The notes: generated by a model from the letters alone, not told the origin. Positions 27,244-35,933 are shown, counted from the first letter of the stretch. The stretch: 64,000 bases of DNA from Hyphomicrobium sp. (GCA_002928955.1 PERT01000001.1:124001-188000); one strand, 5' to 3'. Numbers and translations are program-made.

Positions 27244-27579
27244 ATGGCCGTTCTGAAGAACGCGGACAGGGCGCACATCGATCCGGCCAAGATCGTCGAC
27301 TATCTGCTGTGTCACGGGCATCCGCGTGGAGGGCCCAAAGCCGCGTTCTTCGAACAATTCGGCTTTTCCGTCGCCGATTGGGAACTGTTTGGCCGTGCGC
27401 TGCGCTCCCATGCGGCGATGAATCCCGTGGACCGGACGGTCTCGACGGAATTTGGCGAAATCTTCGAAGTCATTGGCCCGCTGCCAGCGCCAGATGGCCG
27501 CAGCCCCAGGGTTCTGGTAGTATGGGCGATCAGAAATGGTGAGGACGTCCCGCGCCTCGTCACCGCCGTGCCAGCGTGA
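27244..27579 (+). CDS. DUF6883 domain protein
   Basis: A 111-residue protein with the DUF6883 pattern: NADRAHIDPAKIVDYLLC, HPRGGPKAAFFEQFGFSVADW and GPLPAPDGRSPRVLVVWAI (quoted in parts). The biochemical role is not established; these domains commonly sit beside DUF4926 genes and in conflict or toxin loci. It starts 10 bases after the protease stop and is followed by the DUF4926 gene, so three genes form one operon. Confidence 0.75.
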   Translation: MAVLKNADRAHIDPAKIVDYLLCHGHPRGGPKAAFFEQFGFSVADWELFGRALRSHAAMNPVDRTVSTEFGEIFEVIGPLPAPDGRSPRVLVVWAIRNGEDVPRLVTAVPA

Positions 27580-27590
27580 GGTTTGCAGAG

Positions 27591-27815
27591 ATGATCAAGG
27601 ATTTGGAGGTCGTGGCACTCACGCGCCCGGTACCGGAATACGGGCTAGTCGCCGGGGACGTGGGCACGGTGGTGATGGTCTATGACGGCGGCAAGGGCTT
27701 CACCGTCGAGTTCATGACCGTCAAGGGCAAGACCATTGCTATTGTGACGTTGGAATCCGACGCCATACGACCGGTCGAGGACCGCGAGATCGCCAACGCT
27801 CGTCAGGTGGCCTAG
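27591..27815 (+). CDS. DUF4926 domain protein
   Basis: A 74-residue small beta-rich protein (MIKDLEVVALTRPVPEYGLV; DVGTVVMVYDGGKGFTVEFM) matching DUF4926. The family often pairs with DUF6883 and may act as a small immunity or antitoxin-like partner, which is an inference from gene pairing only. It lies 11 bases after the DUF6883 stop and 19 bases before the second caspase gene, in one continuous transcription unit. Confidence 0.75.
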   Translation: MIKDLEVVALTRPVPEYGLVAGDVGTVVMVYDGGKGFTVEFMTVKGKTIAIVTLESDAIRPVEDREIANARQVA

Positions 27816-27834
27816 GTCGGAGTACGGGGGCGGC

Positions 27835-29694
27835 ATGCGGCGTGTTCTCGCGATCATACTGGCGGCGGGCAGTTTGCTCGCGGCGACTGTGTCCACAGCC
27901 CAAGAGCCGGCGCGCCTTGCGCTGCTGATCGGCAATAAGGGCTACAACGACAAGGTTGGACCACTGAAGAACCCGCATAACGACGTCAAGATTGTCGCCA
28001 ATGCGCTTCGCTCGATCGGCTTTAAAGGCGGCGACATCGTTGCCGTCACCGACCGCAAAAGATCGGAAATCCTTGTCGCGGTGCGCCAGTTCGCCAACCG
28101 ACTAGCGGCCGCGGGTCCGGCGGCTATCGGGTTTCTCTACTATTCCGGACACGGCGCGGCCGAGGGCGGCACGACCGTCAACTATCTCATTCCGGTCGAC
28201 GCAGGGGACCCAAACGACCCGGCCTTCTGGGACGAAGCCCTAAAGCTCGATGAGCTCACGACCCTGCTGCGTGACCGCGCCCCGCATGCCGCGCATTTCG
28301 TTGTCTTCGATGCCTGCCGCAACGAGTTGAAACTTCCGGACAAGACTTCAAGCAAAGGGTTCGCGGTCGTACCGACGCTGCGCGGTATGCACGTAGCTTT
28401 CGCCAGCGAATTCGGTCGAACGGCTTCCGATGTGGGAGCAACCAGCGGACCCTATGCAGCTGCGCTCGCAGCTGAACTGGTGAAGCCCGGCCTGAGCCAC
28501 CTGGACATGTTCCAGAACGTGAAGGAAGCGGTGTCTTCTGCCACCGGCGGAAAGCAGGTGCCGTGGGAGCTGAATGGCCTGTCGCAGCGCGTGCATTTAG
28601 CCGGTCTAGCGCCGTCGCTGCTTAGCGGCGCCGCCGACGTGGTGCGCGTCTGCCGCGAGGTGGAAACAATGACGAGCCTGTCGATGCTGGCCGTTCTGGA
28701 GCGCCAGCATGCCGGCACACCTTCGGCGGACTGCATCTCGGCCAGGATGGGTGAGTTGAAAGCGACGCAGGCCGCCGCCAAGGCCGCCGAAGCTCAGGCG
28801 AAAGCGGACGCCGAACGGCAGCGGCTCGCCATGCTGCAACAACAGGACGCCGAGACGAAGCGCGTGGAAGCGGAAACCGCACGCAAACGTGCCGAGGCGG
28901 CCAATCCGACGCAGCCTGGGCAGGTATTCCGCGACTGCGCCGACTGCCCCGAAATGGTCGTCGTGCCGGCGGGCAGCTTCATGATGGGCTCGCCGGCGAG
29001 CGAGAAGGGTCGCGAGGCCGACGAAGGACCGCAACGCCGGGTGACGATTACCAAGCCGCTTGCAGTCGGCAGATTCGAGGTGACGTGGGCCGAGTGGGAG
29101 TCCTGTGTAGCGGCAAAGGCCTGCGACAACGGACCGGTCGCTACGGCGGGCGGCGACCAGGGTTGGGGCAAGGGTAAGCGGCCGGTCATCAACGTTTCGT
29201 GGAACGACGCCAAGGCCTACGCTGGCTGGCTGTCGAAGAAGACTGGGCAGCCCTACCGCCTGCTGACCGAGGCCGAGTGGGAATATGCGGCCAGGGCCGG
29301 CACGACGACACCGTTTTCCTTCGGCGCAACCATCAACCCGGACCAAGCCAACTACGACGGGAACTACACATACGGCTCGGACACGAAGGGCAACTATCGT
29401 GGAAAGACCGTGGAGGTCGGCAGCCTGAACCAACCCAACGGATTTGGCCTTCATGACATGCACGGCAACGTATGGGAGTGGGTCGAAGACTGTTACGCCA
29501 ACAGCTACGCGAACGCGCCGACAAATGCCACGAAGGCACCGGATACGAAGGATTGCTCCCGTGTGCTTCGCGGCGGTTCCTGGAGCAATGGTCCTCAGCT
29601 CCTCCGCTCGGCTATCCGCGGCTGGCTCCTACCGGACTACCTCGGCAGGTACTTCGGCTTCCGTTTGGCGAGGACGTTAAATCCTACCCCTTAG
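27835..29694 (+). CDS. Secreted caspase-like protein with variable FGE/C-type-lectin domain (B)
   Basis: A 619-residue protein. It has a signal peptide (VLAIILAAGSLLAATVSTAQ) and a caspase-like domain (about 26-270) with His106 in FLYYSGHGA and Cys161 in FVVFDACRN. A charged coiled coil (about 305-355; EAQAKADAERQRLAMLQQQD) leads to an FGE/C-type-lectin domain (about 365-615) with EMVVVPAGSFMMGSPAS, YRLLTEAEWEYAARAG and LHDMHGNVWEWVEDCY. The C-terminus is RVLRGGSW, 24 variable codons, GFRLARTLNPTP. The plan is that of protein A, but the sequences are diverged except in the VR flanks. It is the fourth gene after the trypsin, so protease, DUF6883, DUF4926 and sensor are probably co-expressed. 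Confidence 0.9.
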   Translation: MRRVLAIILAAGSLLAATVSTAQEPARLALLIGNKGYNDKVGPLKNPHNDVKIVANALRSIGFKGGDIVAVTDRKRSEILVAVRQFANRLAAAGPAAIGFLYYSGHGAAEGGTTVNYLIPVDAGDPNDPAFWDEALKLDELTTLLRDRAPHAAHFVVFDACRNELKLPDKTSSKGFAVVPTLRGMHVAFASEFGRTASDVGATSGPYAAALAAELVKPGLSHLDMFQNVKEAVSSATGGKQVPWELNGLSQRVHLAGLAPSLLSGAADVVRVCREVETMTSLSMLAVLERQHAGTPSADCISARMGELKATQAAAKAAEAQAKADAERQRLAMLQQQDAETKRVEAETARKRAEAANPTQPGQVFRDCADCPEMVVVPAGSFMMGSPASEKGREADEGPQRRVTITKPLAVGRFEVTWAEWESCVAAKACDNGPVATAGGDQGWGKGKRPVINVSWNDAKAYAGWLSKKTGQPYRLLTEAEWEYAARAGTTTPFSFGATINPDQANYDGNYTYGSDTKGNYRGKTVEVGSLNQPNGFGLHDMHGNVWEWVEDCYANSYANAPTNATKAPDTKDCSRVLRGGSWSNGPQLLRSAIRGWLLPDYLGRYFGFRLARTLNPTP

Positions 29695-29714
29695 CTCCTT
29701 TACGTTCTGAGCAC
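29548..29714 (+). repeat. DGR-type variable repeat B (in caspase gene 27835-29694)
   Basis: This is the plus-strand partner of repeat A. Flanks 29548-29583 and 29656-29705 are identical to repeat A, and 29707-29714 also matches after one mismatch. The variable part is 29584-29655. Seven differences are transitions and 16 transversions, close to the 1:2 expected of random base choice. Weaker similarity (ACGTTGGCGTTG) continues a further 25 bases. No adenine-rich template copy is present in this window. Confidence 0.85.
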
Positions 29715-29932
29715 GTCGCTCAACGTTGGCGTTGAGAAAAGCTGAAGTTTGGGTCGAGGGCGTAGCCGTCCGTGCCAGGATCAGCTTGACGGATTGGGCG
29801 ACTGCCACTATCTCCCACGCCAGCATGTAGACGGAGCACCTGCTCCAGCCAACCGACGAACTCCTCGCACGGTGGAACCCCCATGAAGGGCATGCGCTCG
29901 ACCTCGGTCGAGAAACGTAAGGAGAAAATCCC

Positions 29933-30169
29933 TTGATCATCGCGCTGCTCATCGCCATTCTTCTTGTGCTGCTCCTTGGCAGCGATGGTTTCGTGACTCT
30001 TATCGGCGCCGCGCTAGCGCTCGTCTTTTGGCTCATTGTTGGAGCATTGGTCGTCTGCGGTTTCTACACCGCCTGCGAGGCGGCAGGTATTAAGCCTGAG
30101 GCCGCCTTCGGCATCTTGTTCATTGCCAGCATCGCTGGACATGCTGTCCTCGTCGGCCGGAGGCACTGA
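29933..30169 (+). CDS. Small membrane protein (TTG start)
   Basis: A 78-residue very hydrophobic protein with two probable membrane segments (IIALLIAILLVLLLG and VTLIGAALALVFWLIVGALV). The start codon is TTG at 29933, supported by AAGGAGAAAATCCC at the right distance and by the lack of an ATG in frame nearby. The function is unknown; it may belong with the next two small genes. The 238 bases before it (29695-29932) carry the VR 3' flank and no gene. Confidence 0.55.
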   Translation: MIIALLIAILLVLLLGSDGFVTLIGAALALVFWLIVGALVVCGFYTACEAAGIKPEAAFGILFIASIAGHAVLVGRRH

Positions 30170-30170
30170 C

Positions 30171-30260
30171 ATGACCAAGTTCATCAGTTTTGTTCTGTGC
30201 GCGCTCACTCCGATTGGCGTAGCCGTCGCGGCTGTTTCCGTCGAGAATGCGGCCCGATAA
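30171..30260 (+). CDS. Very small membrane peptide
   Basis: A 29-residue frame (MTKFISFVLCALTPIGVAVA then AVSVENAAR) that begins one base after the preceding stop codon and has CGGAGGCACTGAC upstream, a good ribosome-binding site. It resembles a secreted or membrane micropeptide. Size alone makes this uncertain. Confidence 0.35.
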   Translation: MTKFISFVLCALTPIGVAVAAVSVENAAR

Positions 30261-30323
30261 TTTCGCGGTGAACGCTCCGACATCTGCAACGTCATTCCAG
30301 TGTGAAAGGAGAAGGTTAGCCCA

Positions 30324-30638
30324 ATGACCAAGCTCGTACGCATACGCCCTCGCGTCGACGAGGATGACGACATCATCGACGTGACGCCAGAGCGTCCCGC
30401 CTACAAGACCTACGCCGAGAAACGGCGAGAGGACGAGCTGGCGGAGGCCAAGCACCGCATCGAGCTGGAGCGCCAGCAGGCGGAGCACCGGGCGTGGCTG
30501 CGCAAGAACCACCCGACGGCGTGGCAGCGGTTCTGCAAGTTAGTCACAACGGACGACGACGCCGGGGAGACGTTTGTCGTAGTGGGGATTTTTGTCTTCT
30601 TCGCCCTTCTGCTGGTTGCGCGTCTAGTTTGGGCCTAG
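30324..30638 (+). CDS. Tail-anchored hypothetical protein
   Basis: A 104-residue protein with an acidic N-terminus, a charged helix (AEKRREDELAEAKHRIELER) and a single C-terminal membrane segment (VVVGIFVFFALLLVARLVW). The ATG follows GAAAGGAGAAGGTTAGCCC. The topology suggests a cytoplasmic coiled coil anchored by its tail. The function is unknown. Confidence 0.55.
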   Translation: MTKLVRIRPRVDEDDDIIDVTPERPAYKTYAEKRREDELAEAKHRIELERQQAEHRAWLRKNHPTAWQRFCKLVTTDDDAGETFVVVGIFVFFALLLVARLVWA

Positions 30639-30798
30639 AGCTAGCCGTCGTTGCGCAGCATGAAGGGCGAGATCGAGAGGGCGGTCCTGGCGCGGACGTC
30701 CTCGACGATCGCGCGCACTGCCGAGCCCCACACTTGCCCTGGCGCTCGCCGAGGAAAACGGGGCGACGTCGCCGCGCCTCTTTTTTGTTACATGCCGA

Positions 30799-31077
30799 TC
30801 AATAGCTGTCGTCGCTGGCCTCGTCGCTCGTGGGCTTCATCAAGCGGCCCTCGGCCTCATCCACGGTTCCATCGACGAAGGCGTCGACGATCTCGGACGA
30901 CTCCTTGATCCGCTCCAGGTGAGCGCGGACGAGGCGGGCCTTCTGGGCCGGGTCGAGGTCGCCCGATTCCATCAGCTTCTTGATCTTCTTCGAGTCCATC
31001 GACGCGAGCTTCACGGCGGGAATGCCGAGTTCCTGGGCCAGATCGGTGATGATGTCGTCGAGCTTCTGCGTTGCCAT
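30799..31077 (-). CDS. Hypothetical helical phage-type protein
   Basis: A 92-residue charged helical protein (DDIITDLAQELGIPAVKLAS; AQKARLVRAHLERIKESSEI) with an acidic tail. The ATG follows AAGGACTTTAAAAA. It is convergent with the preceding small genes and divergent from the XRE regulator. The function is unknown. Confidence 0.5.
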   Translation of the reverse strand: MATQKLDDIITDLAQELGIPAVKLASMDSKKIKKLMESGDLDPAQKARLVRAHLERIKESSEIVDAFVDGTVDEAEGRLMKPTSDEASDDSY

Positions 31078-31283
31078 TTTTTAAAGTCCTTCTGTGTTTT
31101 CAGAGCCGGGGGGAGGACGCGAACTGTTCGATCTCGTCGGTGATCTTGTTCGCGTCATCCGTCGAGGGGTTCGCGATCAGTTCTCGGATGCAGACGGAGA
31201 ACTTCGTCCGCGGGCTCTTGTCTTTTGACGCGAACAAGCGGCTTAAACGAACGTGTGCCGCGTTCCCGTGGAGGGCGTTCCCC

Positions 31284-31655
31284 ATGAGCACTACCGACCG
31301 GCGTCTCAGCAGCCGCATCGCCGAGACCGTTCATATGTTCAAACTCTCGCAGGTTCGCGAGATGCGCGAGATCACGCAGACCGAGTTGGCGCGGCGGATG
31401 AAGGTCGCCCCGTCGTCGATCGCCGGCTACGAGGCGTCGACCGACCCCAAGCTGGGCACGGTCGCCCGCTACGCCGAAGCCCTCGGCGGCTACCTCTTGA
31501 ACCTTGTGACGCTGCCTGAGCCTGACGGCTCCTGGACGACCTACATTATCCGCACACCGGCCGACACGCGGCGCAAGCTGCCGGTCGAGTTCATCACCGG
31601 ACGGCGGCCATCTCACGACGAGCGCGACGCCAACCACGCCGCACTGATGGGCTAA
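31284..31655 (+). CDS. XRE-family helix-turn-helix regulator
   Basis: A 123-residue protein with the XRE helix-turn-helix LSQVREMREITQTELARRMK then VAPSSIAGYEASTDPKLGTV, followed by RYAEALGGYLLNLVTL, as in HigA-like regulators. The start ATG has GTGGAGGGCGTTCCCC upstream. It ends 5 bases before the terminase gene, so it may autoregulate a packaging operon. No toxin partner is adjacent. Confidence 0.8.
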   Translation: MSTTDRRLSSRIAETVHMFKLSQVREMREITQTELARRMKVAPSSIAGYEASTDPKLGTVARYAEALGGYLLNLVTLPEPDGSWTTYIIRTPADTRRKLPVEFITGRRPSHDERDANHAALMG

Positions 31656-31660
31656 CCGCA

Positions 31661-34633
31661 ATGACCACGATCGACCTCGATGCGGGTGTGGATGCCGTCG
31701 ACTTGCGCAAGATCCAGGTCGAGCTGGCCCGCCGATCGCTCGCCGACTTCGCCCGGCTCGTGGCGCCGTCGAGCTTCATCTACGGCGCCAGCCACGTCGC
31801 CATCTTCGAGTTTATCGAGCGCCTGATCGACGGCGAGAACGGCACCTTCACCAAGGGGCAAGTGAATTTGGCGCCCCGCCTGGGCAAAAGTCAGATCGCC
31901 TCGGTGATCCTGCCGGCCTACCTGATCGGCCGATACCCCAACCGCCGCATCATCGCGCTCTGTAACAACCTCGACCTGACGCGGCAGTTCGCGGAGCAGC
32001 TCGTCGCCCTCCTGCAGAGCGAGGAGTTCAAGGAAATCTTCCCCTGGGTCGAGATCCTCGATATCAGCGCCAACCGCATCAACTACCGCGACCGCCGCCA
32101 GGAAAAGGGCGAGTGGGGCCGCTACTTCGTGACCTCGATCAAGAGGGCGACGTCAGGTCATGGCGCTCACTTCCTGATCGTCGACGACCCGCTGACCGAG
32201 CAGGATGCGAATTCGAAGCAGATCAAGGATGGCATCTGGAACAAGTGGACCGGCGGTTTCACGACCCGTCTCGATCCGCAGTGGAACCGCGTGTTGCTGC
32301 TCGGCACGCGCTGGGCGCGCGATGACCTGTTCGGCCGCGTGATCGCGCAGAGCTTCGACGACGAAGCGAGCGACATGTGGGAAGTCTTCAAGGTGCCGAT
32401 CGTCGTCTCCAAGGAGGAGGCCGATAAGATTAACGCGGCGGCGCTCCGCGACCCGATCTTCAAGGCGGAGCTTGAAGAGGGACGCGTCAAGCTGCTGACC
32501 CCCGGCGGCACCTGCGCCCCTGAGCGGTTCTCGATGGACTTCGTCGAGAAGAAGCGGGCCGAGCTGCCGGCGGAGCAATACAGCGCCCTCTACCTGCAAT
32601 CGCCGACGCCGGAGACCGGCTCGATCTATCGCACCGGAATGTTCGTCGGGCTCTCGAAGACGATGCTCGCGGAGGCCCGCAAGAAAATCCACTACAGGAT
32701 CATGGTCTGTGATCTTGCGCTGAAGGCGGACGAGCGCCACGACTACAGCGCGGCCCTCTTGATCGGCGTGGTTCCACATACGGTGCGCCGTGGGGGAACC
32801 GACTACGTTCAGAACTCGATCATCATCGAGCGGGCATGGCAGGCGCGGGTCGAGGCCGCCGATGTGGTCTACGAGATCAAGCGGCTCTACGTCGACTGGA
32901 AGCCGAACCAGATTCTGATCGAGGATGCGGCCTCCGGCATACAGGCCATCCAGCAGCTGAACCGGGCGGGCTTCCCCGTCATCGCGTTCAATCCGCGCAG
33001 ACTGCCGAAGGGCAAGAGCGGCAAGGAGGAGCGCGCCCTGCTGGCCGCCATGATGATTGCGCAGTCGCCCATCTTCTACGACGAGAAGGACGCCGAGATC
33101 GTCGCGGCGCGTCAGCAGTGCATGCCCGCGGGCACGGAGATCATCACCGTGGATGGGCTGCGCAACATCGAGGATGTCCAGGTCGGCGACCTTGTACTGA
33201 CCCATCGCGGTCGGTGGATGCCCGTCACCAAGACGTTCAGGGGCGAGAGCTGCGAACTGGTGACGATGAAAGCCAAGAGCCTCGATGCGATCACACTCAC
33301 GCCGGGGCACCCAGTCTACGGCGTCAACATCGGCTTCAACAAGGCGGTCAACGGTGGACCTGACTGGATCGCCGCCCGCGACGTCCAGCCCAGGCCGACA
33401 CGGGTCCGGGTCATCGGCGACAAAACGTACACCGAGGCGGCCAACAAGCCGCACATGGGCATCATCCTTCCGACGCCAACCGTGACGCCCGGCGCCGTGC
33501 GCTCCGAGCTGGACCTTACGATCTTTGCGGACTGGGCCACCGTCGGCGGAAATCGCCGCTCGATCTGCAGGGGCGACGACACCATCACCACGACGCATCC
33601 TAGCTCCCACAGCATCCGGCGCAGCGTTCCCCTCGACTACCGCTTCGGCCGCCTCATGGGGCTGTGGCTCGCCGAAGGCAGCCTGAGCGAGGGCGGCGAC
33701 CATATCCGCTGGAGCTTCTGCGCCGCCGACGAACAACACCTCGTGGACGAGGTCCGCGGCACCGTCCGCGACTACTTGGTTCCCGAGGCCAGCCTTCGCG
33801 TCGACAGTCGGAGTGGCAGCTTTGTCGTGTCGCTGAACTGCGGCGCCCTCGGTCTGCACTTCAAAGAGTTCGGTCGCCTTCAGGGGGATCGCCGCCTGCC
33901 CCGCTGGGTTTGGGGGGCTCCCCAGGCGTTCCGCGACGGCTTGATTGACGGCTATTTCGAGGGTGATGGCCACGTCGACAAAAAGGGGTACATCAGCGCC
34001 GCAACCATCTCCCGCAACCTCGCCTGGGGGATGCGCCTTCTGCTCCTGCAGAAGGGTGAGACGGTGACACTGTCTCACCGTCCGGCGAAGGAGAGTTACA
34101 CGTTCCCGAACGGCGAATGCGCGACGCGCGAGGCTTGGGAGATCGTTCGCTATCCCTGCCGCACCAAGAACGGTACGGCAATTCCGCTCGACGATGGCTC
34201 CTGGGTTCACAGCATCGGCGAGGTGAGCAAGACAACGACCACGACGCCGACGGCGGTTTACAACATCGAGGTCGCGGAGGATCACAGTTACACGACGACC
34301 GGCGGCTGCGTTCACAACTGCCTTGAGTTCCCGCGCTCCGACCACGACGATTTGGTCGACTGCCTGACGTCCGTGATCCTCTATCTGCGCCGCGGCAACG
34401 AGTTCGACAGCTCGTTCGACACCATGGCCGACGGCATCGAGACGATGCGCTCGATCATCGACAAGGACGACGAGGATGAAGGCTGGGCGCCGGCCGATCG
34501 CTGGTCGCGCGACAACTGGCGCGGCTACGGGCGCATGCCGGGCGAGGCGAAGAGCATCGCCGACCAGCACCGCGCCGCACGGGAGGCGGCAACGATCGAC
34601 CCCTTCGACGCGGGCTTCGAGTACACGGATTAA
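31661..34633 (+). CDS. Phage terminase large subunit interrupted by an intein
   Basis: A 990-residue precursor. The ATPase domain shows a Walker A variant APRLGKSQ (residues 71-78) and Walker B FLIVDDP (171-177). The RNase H-like nuclease has Asp in IMVCDLALKADERHDY (near 350), ILIEDAASG (near 425) and, after the intein, SDHDDLVDCL (near 892). The intein covers residues 487-886; removing it leaves 590 residues, normal for TerL. The enzyme cuts and packages DNA into proheads. The intein separates the last nuclease aspartates from the rest, so nuclease activity should require splicing. No small terminase or portal gene is obvious next to it. Confidence 0.92.
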   Translation: MTTIDLDAGVDAVDLRKIQVELARRSLADFARLVAPSSFIYGASHVAIFEFIERLIDGENGTFTKGQVNLAPRLGKSQIASVILPAYLIGRYPNRRIIALCNNLDLTRQFAEQLVALLQSEEFKEIFPWVEILDISANRINYRDRRQEKGEWGRYFVTSIKRATSGHGAHFLIVDDPLTEQDANSKQIKDGIWNKWTGGFTTRLDPQWNRVLLLGTRWARDDLFGRVIAQSFDDEASDMWEVFKVPIVVSKEEADKINAAALRDPIFKAELEEGRVKLLTPGGTCAPERFSMDFVEKKRAELPAEQYSALYLQSPTPETGSIYRTGMFVGLSKTMLAEARKKIHYRIMVCDLALKADERHDYSAALLIGVVPHTVRRGGTDYVQNSIIIERAWQARVEAADVVYEIKRLYVDWKPNQILIEDAASGIQAIQQLNRAGFPVIAFNPRRLPKGKSGKEERALLAAMMIAQSPIFYDEKDAEIVAARQQCMPAGTEIITVDGLRNIEDVQVGDLVLTHRGRWMPVTKTFRGESCELVTMKAKSLDAITLTPGHPVYGVNIGFNKAVNGGPDWIAARDVQPRPTRVRVIGDKTYTEAANKPHMGIILPTPTVTPGAVRSELDLTIFADWATVGGNRRSICRGDDTITTTHPSSHSIRRSVPLDYRFGRLMGLWLAEGSLSEGGDHIRWSFCAADEQHLVDEVRGTVRDYLVPEASLRVDSRSGSFVVSLNCGALGLHFKEFGRLQGDRRLPRWVWGAPQAFRDGLIDGYFEGDGHVDKKGYISAATISRNLAWGMRLLLLQKGETVTLSHRPAKESYTFPNGECATREAWEIVRYPCRTKNGTAIPLDDGSWVHSIGEVSKTTTTTPTAVYNIEVAEDHSYTTTGGCVHNCLEFPRSDHDDLVDCLTSVILYLRRGNEFDSSFDTMADGIETMRSIIDKDDEDEGWAPADRWSRDNWRGYGRMPGEAKSIADQHRAAREAATIDPFDAGFEYTD
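33119..34318 (+). other. Intein with LAGLIDADG homing endonuclease (400 residues, in-frame)
   Basis: It starts at Cys487 (CMPAGTEIITVDGLRNIEDV, block A), with block B near TPGHPVYGVN. The endonuclease has two LAGLIDADG-like motifs, RLMGLWLAEGSL and FRDGLIDGYFEGDGHV. The end has VYNIEVAEDHSYTTTGGCVHN (blocks F and G, quoted in parts) with terminal His-Asn at 885-886 and Cys887 as the +1 extein residue. All splicing residues appear present. The homing motifs retain acidic residues, so endonuclease activity is plausible. Confidence 0.92.
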
Positions 34634-34652
34634 CGACGCCACTGAGGACGCC

Positions 34653-35933
34653 ATGGACGACGAGATCGCCGACGACAAGACGCCGTTCAAGCACACCGCC
34701 TTCGGGGGTGCCTACGCCGGCTATGGCCCCCAGATCGGGGCACAGGAGACGACGTTCTCCGACCGTATCGGCGACACGCTTTACGGCTGGGGCATCCCGC
34801 GCGAGCAGGCGAGCAAGCGGGGTGGCGTCGCTGGTTTCCTCCCCGACATGGCCTTCCGATCAGGGCAGACCGTGGCAGGCGAGCACGGCCCCGCCTGGGC
34901 CGCTGCCGAGGCGGCCAGCTACACCCCCGCAGGCGTGGCGGCAAAGGCCGTGGCGCCCTTCTCGAAGGCGATCTTCCTGGGCCTGCCCGCAGCGGCCAGG
35001 GGTGGTATCGAGGGTGCCCGCCTGACGCTCCCCGGCGGGCAGCAGGTGGTTGAGGCTGCGAGCGGTCTGAAGCCGGCCTCCGGCACCTGGGGCGACTTCG
35101 TCAAGAGGCTGACCGAGAGCAGGCCGATCGATCCGTCGCAGCCGACCCATCGCGGTCTCAGGCTGCAGGACCTGATCCAGGCGGCCACCGTCTCGAAGGC
35201 CTACCCGGATGCTCTGGCGCTACCGGTCGAGGTGGCCAAGTTCGACACCGTCCCGCGCGCCGTCAACTATCGCACCGCAGCCGGAGCGCCGCCGAAGCTC
35301 ATGGTCGACCCAGAGCGGCTCGGCACCATGTCGGATGATGCCATCCGCGAGGATATGCTCGCGGCGCTGCAGGCGCGGGTGGCCGACGTGGCGGGGCCGC
35401 GGGAGGGGTTCATGACGCCGCTGGGGTCGCCCTCGCGGCATGCGATCTATTCGCAGCTGGCCGGCAACGCGGACGTACTGGAGGAGGCCGCCCGCCTACG
35501 GCAGCAGGGGAAGTCTGCCGACGAGATCGTCGCCATGTTCGGCCCCAAGACGTTGTCGGCGGGCGGGCGCGAGTACACCCCCAACCAGATGCGGCATCAG
35601 ATCGCCGTTGCCGACCGGCGGCAGCAGGCGCTGCGCCATTACCTCGACACCTACGGCCACAACCGTTTGATGGCGGAAGCTGGCCGCATGCGGGGTGCGG
35701 GCGTACCGGCGACGACCAAGGAGGTCGGCATTGCGCGGAAGCGAGGCGACGTGCCAGCCGAGACCCGCGGCAGCAGCGTCACCCCCGACATCCACCGCAG
35801 CGTGATGGCTGACCGCGACGAGATCGCCGCCCGCTCCCAGATGGCTCTCTACGACTGGGGCGCCGCCCGCGAGGTGCGGCCCGACACCGCCGTCCCGCCG
35901 TTCACGGCCGACGACTATCTGCCGCTGTTTTAA
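34653..35933 (+). CDS. Hypothetical phage-type protein, possibly virion-associated
   Basis: A 426-residue protein that begins MDDEIADDKTPFKHTAFGG, 19 bases after the terminase stop. It contains Gly/Ala-rich stretches (AAEAASYTPAGVAAKAVAPF) and a long helical middle. I recognise no portal, capsid or protease motif. A 48-base segment near its 3' end (35736-35783) is repeated at 37361-37408. Its position after the terminase suggests a packaging or structural role, unproven. Confidence 0.5.
   Translation: MDDEIADDKTPFKHTAFGGAYAGYGPQIGAQETTFSDRIGDTLYGWGIPREQASKRGGVAGFLPDMAFRSGQTVAGEHGPAWAAAEAASYTPAGVAAKAVAPFSKAIFLGLPAAARGGIEGARLTLPGGQQVVEAASGLKPASGTWGDFVKRLTESRPIDPSQPTHRGLRLQDLIQAATVSKAYPDALALPVEVAKFDTVPRAVNYRTAAGAPPKLMVDPERLGTMSDDAIREDMLAALQARVADVAGPREGFMTPLGSPSRHAIYSQLAGNADVLEEAARLRQQGKSADEIVAMFGPKTLSAGGREYTPNQMRHQIAVADRRQQALRHYLDTYGHNRLMAEAGRMRGAGVPATTKEVGIARKRGDVPAETRGSSVTPDIHRSVMADRDEIAARSQMALYDWGAAREVRPDTAVPPFTADDYLPLF
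35736..35783 (+). repeat. 48-bp direct repeat, left copy
   Basis: The 48 bases beginning CGGAAGCGAGGCGACGTGCC are identical to 37361-37408 and encode RKRGDVPAETRGSSVT in both places. The two copies flank a RES/Xre toxin-antitoxin pair, which suggests duplication at insertion or recombination between related genes. Confidence 0.85.

Noticed and set aside
27835-29694. Similarity between the two caspase genes as a simple recent tandem duplication
   Set aside because: Synonymous sites differ widely except in the VR flanks, where identity begins and ends abruptly and continues past the stop codons.
32153-34696. 847-codon open frame opposite the terminase
   Set aside because: The plus strand encodes a clear terminase and intein; the opposite frame is rich in Arg, His and Val without family features.
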